From Bradyrhizobiaceae bacterium PARB1 (GTDB lineage Bacteria > Pseudomonadota > Alphaproteobacteria > Rhizobiales > Xanthobacteraceae): DNA of 64,000 nucleotides. This document shows positions 58,108 to 64,000 of this stretch, in pieces (positions within the stretch are counted from its first letter, which is position 1; each line of letters starts with the position of its first letter). The DNA is taken from the NCBI GenBank assembly GCA_002256345.1, contig NKIY01000004.1:513876-577875 (forward strand). The letters run 5' to 3'. The translations under genes and the position numbers were made by a program. The notes below the pieces were generated by a model. It did not search any database. It was not told the DNA's origin and worked only from the letters and a program-made list of their open reading frames with translations.

Positions 58108-58662
58108 TCAGCTGCCTTTGTAGAAGAACGACGCGAGACGCGTATTGATGTTGTCCGCGATCTCGGCCGCAGCCCGGTTCTCGGCATCGCGATAGGCGCG
58201 GGCGCGAGCGAAGCGCTGCTGCTGACCCGGGATGTCATAGGTGACGCGCGAGAAGGTCGAACCGGTCAGCACCTGTTTGCCGGTAGCGATCTCGATCAGG
58301 CCGTAGCTCGCGTCGATGCCGTAGTTTTCCGACGTCGGCAATGCGGTGTTGGGATCGACGATCAGCGACGTCCGGCTGGGATTGAACCGGATCTTCAATG
58401 TGTAGAGCGGCGGCGTGCCGGTGGCGGCGCCATACATCTTGAACATCAGTGCGTTGCGAATCTCGACGCCGACACGCGCCTGCGGTGACGCATTCGGATA
58501 ATCGAGCGGCGGCACATCAACCGCTGCGAGTTTCTCGCGCAGGGCAGGGGAGCCATCGGCCGTCTTGGCGGCATACATTGGCTGGAAGCAGCCGGCCGTG
58601 AGCGCGCCAAGGGCGACGATCGCCGTCAGGCGGGCAGCAATACGGAGCTTAGCCGACAACAT
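58108..58662 (-). CDS. lptE: LPS-assembly lipoprotein LptE
   Basis: 184 residues. The lipoprotein signal ends at the lipobox LTAGC (Cys about 25). The mature part has FQPMYA and, further on, [25 protein letters not shown], the pattern of alphaproteobacterial LptE, which plugs the LptD barrel in the outer membrane and helps place lipopolysaccharide. Its ATG overlaps the end of leuS by 14 bp; leuS-lptE-holA is a conserved order in Proteobacteria. Confidence 0.93.
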   Translation of the reverse strand: MLSAKLRIAARLTAIVALGALTAGCFQPMYAAKTADGSPALREKLAAVDVPPLDYPNASPQARVGVEIRNALMFKMYGAATGTPPLYTLKIRFNPSRTSLIVDPNTALPTSENYGIDASYGLIEIATGKQVLTGSTFSRVTYDIPGQQQRFARARAYRDAENRAAAEIADNINTRLASFFYKGS

Positions 58663-61321
58663 TCACGATCCTCTGCGGCACCACGATAATCTTCTTGGGC
58701 GGCTTGCCGCCCAGCGCCTGTTTTACAGCATCGAGCGCCAGAGCGGCAGCCTCAATTTCGGAACCCGGCGCTTCCCGCGAAACTGTGACTTCTCCGCGCT
58801 TCTTGCCGTTGACCTGGACGGGCAGGGTGATGCTGTCCTCGACCAGCAGATCGGCCTCGACCTGTGGCCAGGAAGCCTCGGACACCAGGCCCTGCTGGCC
58901 CAGCACGGTCCAGCATTGTTCCGCCAGATGCGGCATCATCGGGGCAAACAGCTGCACCAGGATCACGGCTGCCTCGTTCAGCGCCCAGCACATGTCGGGC
59001 GATGGGGTTCCTGGTTTCGCCAGCGCCTCGCCAAAGGTATTGGCGAACTCGCGGATGTAGGCGAGGCAGACATTGAACTGCAGCTTCTCGACGCCGTTCG
59101 AGACCTTGTCGAGCGCGCCATGGGCTGCCTTGCGGATTGCCAGTGCTTCCGGGCTGAACGCCGCCGGCTTGGCCGTCGGCGCATTCTTCCCATGTGCCGC
59201 GGCATCATTGACCATGCGCCACAGGCGCTGGACAAAACGCGACGCGCCCTTGACGCCTTCCTCGCTCCAGATCACGTCGCGATCCGGCGGTGAGTCCGAT
59301 AGCATGAACCAGCGCGCGGTATCGGCGCCATAGGTGCCGATGATGTCGTCGGGGTCCACCGTGTTGCGCTTCGACTTCGACATCTTTTCGATGGAGCCGA
59401 TTTCGACGGGGGAGCCATCGGTGAGCAGCGTCGCCGAACGTGTCGTGCCGTCACCGGTGATGTTGATTTCCGCCGGCGAAGCGAAGGTGCCGTCCTGTTT
59501 CTTGTAGGTCTCGTGGACCACCATGCCTTGCGTGAACATGCCGGCGAACGGCTCGTCCAGGCTCACATGCCCCGTCGCCTTCATCGCGCGGGTGAAGAAG
59601 CGGCTGTAGAGCAGATGCAAAATCGCATGCTCGACGCCGCCGATATACTGATCGACGGGCATCATGCGATCGGCAACCGCGCGCGTCGTCGGCGCCTGCG
59701 TGTTCCACGGATCGGTGAAGCGCGCGAAGTACCACGACGAGTCCACGAAGGTGTCCATCGTGTCGGTCTCGCGCCGCGCCTTGCCGCCGCATTGCGGGCA
59801 GGTCACGTGCTTCCAGGTCGGGTGATGGTCGAGCGCATTGCCCGGCTTGTCGAAGGTCACGTCGTCCGGCAGCACCACGGGCAGGTCCTTTTCCGGCACC
59901 GGCACCACGTCGCACGTCTCGCAATGGATGATCGGGATCGGACAGCCCCAATAGCGCTGGCGCGAAATGCCCCAGTCGCGCAGGCGGAAGTTCACCTGAC
60001 GTTCGCCAACCGGCGCGTCATCCAGCAGCGTCGAAGCCAGTTTCTTTGCAACGAGCTCCTTTGCCTGCTCGGGTGTCAAACCGTCGAGGGCGATGAACGC
60101 GTTGCGCGAATTGATCATTCGACCGTCGCCGTCATAGGCGACATCGGAAATCCGGAAATCTTCGGGAGCTATATCCGGCGGGCACACCACAGGCGTATTG
60201 CCGAGACCGTATTTGTTGACGAAGTCGAGGTCGCGCTGGTCGTGAGCGGGGCATCCGAAGATCGCGCCGGTGCCGTATTCCATCAGGACGAAGTTGGCGA
60301 CGTATACCGGCAGCTTCCAGGTCGGATCGAACGGATGCACGGCCTTGATGCCGGTATCGAAGCCCTGCTTTTCAGCGGTGTCGATCACCTCTTGCGCGGT
60401 GCCTTGACGCTTAACGTCGGCGATAAATTCCGCGAGTTTTGGATTGGTCTGGGCAGCCGCGATCGCCAGCGGATGATCCGCTGCGATCGCCATGAACTTG
60501 GCACCGAACAGCGTATCGGGACGCGTGGTGAAAATTTTCAGGTCCCTGAAATCACCCAGGAACAGATTTCGGTAAGTTTCGATCTCTGCAGGCGTGTCGC
60601 CTTGAGTCGCCAGCTCGAAACGAACGAGCAGGCCTTCCGAGCGGCCGATCCAATTGTGCTGCATGAGCCGGACTTTCTCCGGCCAGCGATCCAGCTTCTC
60701 CAGCGCGTCGAGCAGGTCCTGCGAATATTTGGTGATCTTGAAGAACCACTGGGTCAACTCGCGCTGCTCGACAACGGCGCCCGAGCGCCAGCCGCGGCCG
60801 TCGATCACCTGCTCATTGGCGAGCACGGTGTGATCCACGGGATCCCAGTTCACCTTCGACTTCTTGCGCTCGACCAGGCCGGCGGCGAGAAAGTCCGTGA
60901 ACATCTTCTGCTGATGTTTGTAGTAGCTGGGGTCGCAGGTCGCGAATTCGCGCGCCCAGTCGAGCGACAGACCCATGGTCTGCAGCTGCTTCTTCATCGA
61001 AGCGATGTTCTCATAGGTCCAGGCCTTCGGCGCCACTTTGCGCTCGATGGCGGCGTTCTCCGCCGGAAGGCCGAATGCGTCCCAGCCCATGGGATGGAGG
61101 ACGTTGAATCCCTTGGCGCGCTTCAGCCGGGCCAGCACGTCGCCCATGGTGTAGTTGCGCACATGGCCCATATGGATGCGCCCCGACGGATAGGGGAACA
61201 TCTCAAGCACGTAATATTTCGGCCGCGGGTCGTCGTTCTTGGTGGCGAAGATCGCCTTGTCGTCCCACACGCGCTGCCAGCGCGGTTCGGTTTCGCGGGC
61301 GTTGTAGCGTTCGTTCGTCAT
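58649..61321 (-). CDS. leuS: Leucine--tRNA ligase
   Basis: 890 residues. Class I motifs: HIGH-like [19 protein letters not shown] and KMSKS in [17 protein letters not shown]. The CP1 editing domain (about 230-430) contains [21 protein letters not shown] and the threonine-rich editing region; paired cysteines typical of a zinc site appear in [16 protein letters not shown] and [11 protein letters not shown]. It charges tRNA-Leu and clears mischarged tRNA. It starts the leuS-lptE-holA group. Confidence 0.98.
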   Translation of the reverse strand: MTNERYNARETEPRWQRVWDDKAIFATKNDDPRPKYYVLEMFPYPSGRIHMGHVRNYTMGDVLARLKRAKGFNVLHPMGWDAFGLPAENAAIERKVAPKAWTYENIASMKKQLQTMGLSLDWAREFATCDPSYYKHQQKMFTDFLAAGLVERKKSKVNWDPVDHTVLANEQVIDGRGWRSGAVVEQRELTQWFFKITKYSQDLLDALEKLDRWPEKVRLMQHNWIGRSEGLLVRFELATQGDTPAEIETYRNLFLGDFRDLKIFTTRPDTLFGAKFMAIAADHPLAIAAAQTNPKLAEFIADVKRQGTAQEVIDTAEKQGFDTGIKAVHPFDPTWKLPVYVANFVLMEYGTGAIFGCPAHDQRDLDFVNKYGLGNTPVVCPPDIAPEDFRISDVAYDGDGRMINSRNAFIALDGLTPEQAKELVAKKLASTLLDDAPVGERQVNFRLRDWGISRQRYWGCPIPIIHCETCDVVPVPEKDLPVVLPDDVTFDKPGNALDHHPTWKHVTCPQCGGKARRETDTMDTFVDSSWYFARFTDPWNTQAPTTRAVADRMMPVDQYIGGVEHAILHLLYSRFFTRAMKATGHVSLDEPFAGMFTQGMVVHETYKKQDGTFASPAEINITGDGTTRSATLLTDGSPVEIGSIEKMSKSKRNTVDPDDIIGTYGADTARWFMLSDSPPDRDVIWSEEGVKGASRFVQRLWRMVNDAAAHGKNAPTAKPAAFSPEALAIRKAAHGALDKVSNGVEKLQFNVCLAYIREFANTFGEALAKPGTPSPDMCWALNEAAVILVQLFAPMMPHLAEQCWTVLGQQGLVSEASWPQVEADLLVEDSITLPVQVNGKKRGEVTVSREAPGSEIEAAALALDAVKQALGGKPPKKIIVVPQRIVNVVG

Positions 61322-61434
61322 CGATTCGGCAGTCTGTTCCGGGGGCTGTGAAGGCCGGGACTAGGCCACAAAAGACCACGGCGGGTCAACGGCTTAAGCG
61401 CGGAATGAGGGGCTCGCGGCCAGTCGCTGACGAC

Positions 61435-63132
61435 TCACGCGCTCAGCGACACCGCCGTGTCGTAGCTGCGCACGAAACCGTGTTCGACCACCGTATTCCG
61501 CCCGCGTCGCTTCGCGACGTAGAGGGCTGCGTCGGCGGCCTCGAGCAGGTCGCTGACGGTCTCCAGCGCCGCCGGCGCGGCGGCTGCGACGCCGACGCTG
61601 ACCGTGACGCGCTGATGGGTGCTGGTGGCGTGCGGCACGCTCAGGTTCCAGATCGCCATGCGCACCATCTCGCCGATCTGGACGCCGCGGGCCGTGTCGG
61701 TCGCCGGCAGCAGCAGGCAGAATTCCTCGCCGCCATAGCGGCCGGCGAAACCCGAAACGCGATCGGCCAACTGGGCCAGCGCTGCGCCGACCCGCGCAAG
61801 GCAGGCGTCGCCTTCGGGATGTCCGTAGCTGTCGTTGAACAGCTTGAAGTGATCCACATCGATCATCAGCAGCGCAAGATCGTCGCCGGATTGCTGGGCG
61901 CGCAGCCATTCGAAATCGAGCCGGCTCTGGAAGCCGCGGCGATTGGCGAGGCCCGACAGCATGTCGACCGAAGCCAGCACCGTGAGCTGTTCGTTGCTGG
62001 CGCGTAGCTCGCGCTCGCGGCCGCGCAGTTGCGCCGCCATGCCGTAGAACGCGCGGGCCAGCGGGACGAATTCCGACGGCAACGAATTGCGCGGCATGCG
62101 TGCCGACCAATCGCCACGGCCGAAGCGCTTGGCCATGGTGGAGATCGCCTGGATCGGCTTGATGATCATGCGCTCCGCCACCACCAGCGCGCCAAGCAGC
62201 GCGAACAGGCAGACAATGGCGAGCTGGATATAGGCGTTGCGAATCTCGTGATCCGCAATCGCGGAGACGCGCGCTTCGTCGATGCTGACGATGAGCTGCG
62301 CAGTGGTGCCGGGAATAGTCGCGAAAGACACCGCGCGCGGCGTGCCGTCATCGGCCGTGAAGGAAAGCGACCCCGATTGTCGCTGCGAGTTGTTCAGATT
62401 CGCTGCAATCAAGGGCAGCAACGAGAGGTCGCCCATTGGTCGACCGACCGCATCGGGATTGTTCGGTGGCGCGGCCAGCACCGTGCCGGCGTGATCGACC
62501 AGCAATGCGGTGACGCCCGGTCGCTCGCCGAGATTGCTCATCAGCTTCGACATCCAGTCGAGATTGACGGCCGCGAGGATTACCGCGTCGTCGGCGCGGG
62601 TGTCGCCCGGTGCGAGGTAGGCGGCCATCACCGATGGCAGATTGGACAGGCGGCTGAACAGGTAATCGCTGACGGTGAACTCACCTGTCGCGATCGCCTG
62701 TTTGAAATAGGGCCGGTCGGCGAAATTGAGTCCGTTCTCCACGACCTCCGGCCAGGTCGAACAGTGCGCGACGCCATCGACGCCGGCGACGGTCAGGCTG
62801 CGCAGCCATGGCATATTGCCGCGCAGGCTGGCGCGCATGATGGCACAGCTGCGATTCACCTGCGCTGCGCTGGAATAGATATAGGCGGAAGATTTCAGCA
62901 CCGCTTCGATGGAGGCGAAAACTTCACGCTGCGCATCGGCGCTGTGCCTGGCGATGCCGGCAAATTCCTGCGATGCGGCGGAGATCTGCTGTGCTCGCGC
63001 ATGATGCAGCGAGCGAATGCGCTCGGCCATCAGGGGCCCGACCATAATCAACGCAAACAGCACCAAGCGGGCACGAATGCCGAGCGCGCCCCTGAGCCTG
63101 GCTTTATTGCGGTTGATACCGATGCGTGACAT
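61435..63132 (-). CDS. Membrane diguanylate cyclase with periplasmic sensor and HAMP
   Basis: 565 residues from the ATG at 63132, with AGGG upstream; an ATG at 63159 is also possible. A first helix (ARLVLFALIMVGPLMA) and a second (IQLAIVCLFALLGALVV) enclose a periplasmic region of about 260 residues that looks like a dCache-type sensor (YFKQAIATGEFTVSDYLFSR). HAMP, a coiled coil and GGDEF follow. The active site GRYGGEEFCLLLP is intact, so it should make cyclic di-GMP; the I-site position reads RVSG, not RxxD. Confidence 0.93.
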   Translation of the reverse strand: MSRIGINRNKARLRGALGIRARLVLFALIMVGPLMAERIRSLHHARAQQISAASQEFAGIARHSADAQREVFASIEAVLKSSAYIYSSAAQVNRSCAIMRASLRGNMPWLRSLTVAGVDGVAHCSTWPEVVENGLNFADRPYFKQAIATGEFTVSDYLFSRLSNLPSVMAAYLAPGDTRADDAVILAAVNLDWMSKLMSNLGERPGVTALLVDHAGTVLAAPPNNPDAVGRPMGDLSLLPLIAANLNNSQRQSGSLSFTADDGTPRAVSFATIPGTTAQLIVSIDEARVSAIADHEIRNAYIQLAIVCLFALLGALVVAERMIIKPIQAISTMAKRFGRGDWSARMPRNSLPSEFVPLARAFYGMAAQLRGRERELRASNEQLTVLASVDMLSGLANRRGFQSRLDFEWLRAQQSGDDLALLMIDVDHFKLFNDSYGHPEGDACLARVGAALAQLADRVSGFAGRYGGEEFCLLLPATDTARGVQIGEMVRMAIWNLSVPHATSTHQRVTVSVGVAAAAPAALETVSDLLEAADAALYVAKRRGRNTVVEHGFVRSYDTAVSLSA

Positions 63133-63262
63133 CTTCGGATCCCTGAGCCCCGCGGACATAGGTACTTCAAAGCGTTCACAAACCCTTTCGCGGAACCCTC
63201 AAATTGCCGTTGTCCCCACGAAAGCTCGCGTCATGGTTGAGAATAATTCAGTCCTGGGTTCC

Positions 63263-63937
63263 ATGACGTTAACGTCTTCTTCACCAGCCGGCGGACTTGC
63301 CGCGGTGGAAATCGAAATCCGCCGTGCATGCAAGGAAGCCCGTCGTGAGCGGGCTTCTGTCACGCTCGTCGCTGTGTCGAAGACCTTCGAGGCCGATGCG
63401 ATCCGGCCTGCCATCGATGCCGGCCAGCGCGTATTTGGTGAGAATCGCGTGCAGGAAGCCAAGGGCAAGTGGCCGGCGCTGATCGCCGCTCAACCCGGGA
63501 TTGAGCTGCATCTGATCGGGCCGCTGCAGTCCAACAAGGCCAAAGAAGCGGTTGCGCTGTTTGATGCGATTCACTCCGTCGACCGCCCCTCGCTTTGCGA
63601 TGCGCTGGCCAAAGAGATTGCCGCTCAACAAAAATCGCCGCAGCTGTTCGTGCAGATCAACACTGGCGAGGAACCACAAAAGGCGGGCATCGCGCCCGGC
63701 GACGCCGATGATTTCCTGGCGCGCTGCCGCGATCACTGGGGTCTCGTGATTTCCGGCCTGATGTGCATCCCGCCGGTGGACGAAGCGCCGGCGCCGCACT
63801 TCGCGCTCACCGCCAAGATCGCCGCGCGCAACGGGCTGACGCAGCTGTCGATGGGCATGAGCGCGGATTTCGCGGCGGCGATCCAGTTCGGCGCTACCCA
63901 TGTGCGGGTGGGCTCAGCGATCTTCGGGCATCGGTAA
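63263..63937 (+). CDS. YggS/PLPBP family pyridoxal phosphate homeostasis protein
   Basis: 224 residues from the ATG at 63263, chosen because it gives the usual short lead before IEIRRACKEARRERA; an ATG at 63233 is in frame. PLP attaches to the Lys in LVAVSKTFEAD. GQRVFGENRVQEAKGKW, HLIGPLQSNKAKEA and LSMGMSADFAAAIQFGATHVRVGSAIFG are hallmark segments. It buffers free PLP and affects amino acid balance. It diverges from the diguanylate cyclase. Confidence 0.95.
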   Translation: MTLTSSSPAGGLAAVEIEIRRACKEARRERASVTLVAVSKTFEADAIRPAIDAGQRVFGENRVQEAKGKWPALIAAQPGIELHLIGPLQSNKAKEAVALFDAIHSVDRPSLCDALAKEIAAQQKSPQLFVQINTGEEPQKAGIAPGDADDFLARCRDHWGLVISGLMCIPPVDEAPAPHFALTAKIAARNGLTQLSMGMSADFAAAIQFGATHVRVGSAIFGHR

Positions 63938-64000
63938 TCTGCCGGGCGGGCAAAGCGTAGCGTCCACATCCTACAAGCCTCACCCGATCTCGATCTCCGT

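Noticed and set aside
59513-61351. A 612-codon plus-strand frame opposite leuS
   Set aside because: leuS is complete with all class I motifs on the minus strand; the opposite frame shows no recognisable domain.
63980-64000. Possible C-terminus of a leftward gene (reads TEIEIG then stop) entering from the right edge
   Set aside because: Only six codons are visible, which is too little to separate a real gene end from chance.

Overview
The window is chromosomal DNA from an alphaproteobacterium. The gene content, GC-rich codon use, N-terminal protein sequences and intergenic palindromes resemble Nitrobacteraceae (the Bradyrhizobium, Rhodopseudomonas, Afipia and Tardiphaga group); I infer this from recognisable proteins and did not run a comparison. 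Almost all of it is core genome. I see no phage, insertion sequence, transposase, CRISPR array, rRNA or tRNA.

Layout, left to right. (1) 0-8 kb: end of an alpha/beta hydrolase, then infC (AUU start), rpmI, rplT, pheS, pheT and a coupled TSUP-family permease, then a secreted metallo-beta-lactamase-fold hydrolase. (2) 8-17 kb: an accessory stretch with a Tat-exported flavin amine oxidase, a YiiX-like papain-fold protein, a carbohydrate ABC importer (binding protein and two permeases, no ATPase), an EI24/CysZ-like membrane protein, nth, a DUF2244 protein and an AraC-MGMT fusion. (3) 17-28.5 kb: housekeeping genes grpE, hrcA, rph, rdgB, hemW, an LpoA-like lipoprotein, rsmI, yraN, gshB, a diguanylate cyclase and a ComM-type AAA+ ATPase. 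(4) 28.5-33.6 kb: an unknown secreted protein, a hybrid histidine kinase, an OlsB-like acyltransferase and coaA. (5) 33.6-39.4 kb: a leftward his operon (hisB, DUF2628, hisH, hisA, hisF, hisE), divergent from hslVU. (6) 39.5-46.6 kb: smr, mltA, Tim44-like, secB, dnaQ, coaE, maf, ppsR. (7) 46.6-47.07 kb: a gene-free, locally AT-rich gap that is the best candidate for the chromosomal replication origin. (8) 47-57 kb: rightward hemJ, rho, mnmE, mnmG, rsmG, parA and parB, with six parS sites at 50.5-54.2 kb. (9) 57-64 kb: leuS-lptE-holA, a second diguanylate cyclase and a YggS-family PLP protein.

The strongest system-level signal is the origin and centromere region. Genes just left of 46.6 kb run left and genes just right of 47.07 kb run right, as expected when forks leave from between them. 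Four perfect and two near-perfect copies of the parS palindrome TGTTTCACGTGAAACA lie next to parAB, two of them inside or just ahead of reading frames. The other signal is at least 14 intergenic imperfect palindromes of about 60-145 bp in eight families, mostly between convergent genes or inside operons. One sits between parA and parB, one between two parS sites, and one in the maf-coaE gap where aroE lies in related genomes.

Three coding regions are easy to miss: the hydrolase cut by the left edge (1-540), a 59-residue two-helix membrane protein with a strong ribosome binding site (52649-52828), and a 48-residue membrane protein (1544-1690).
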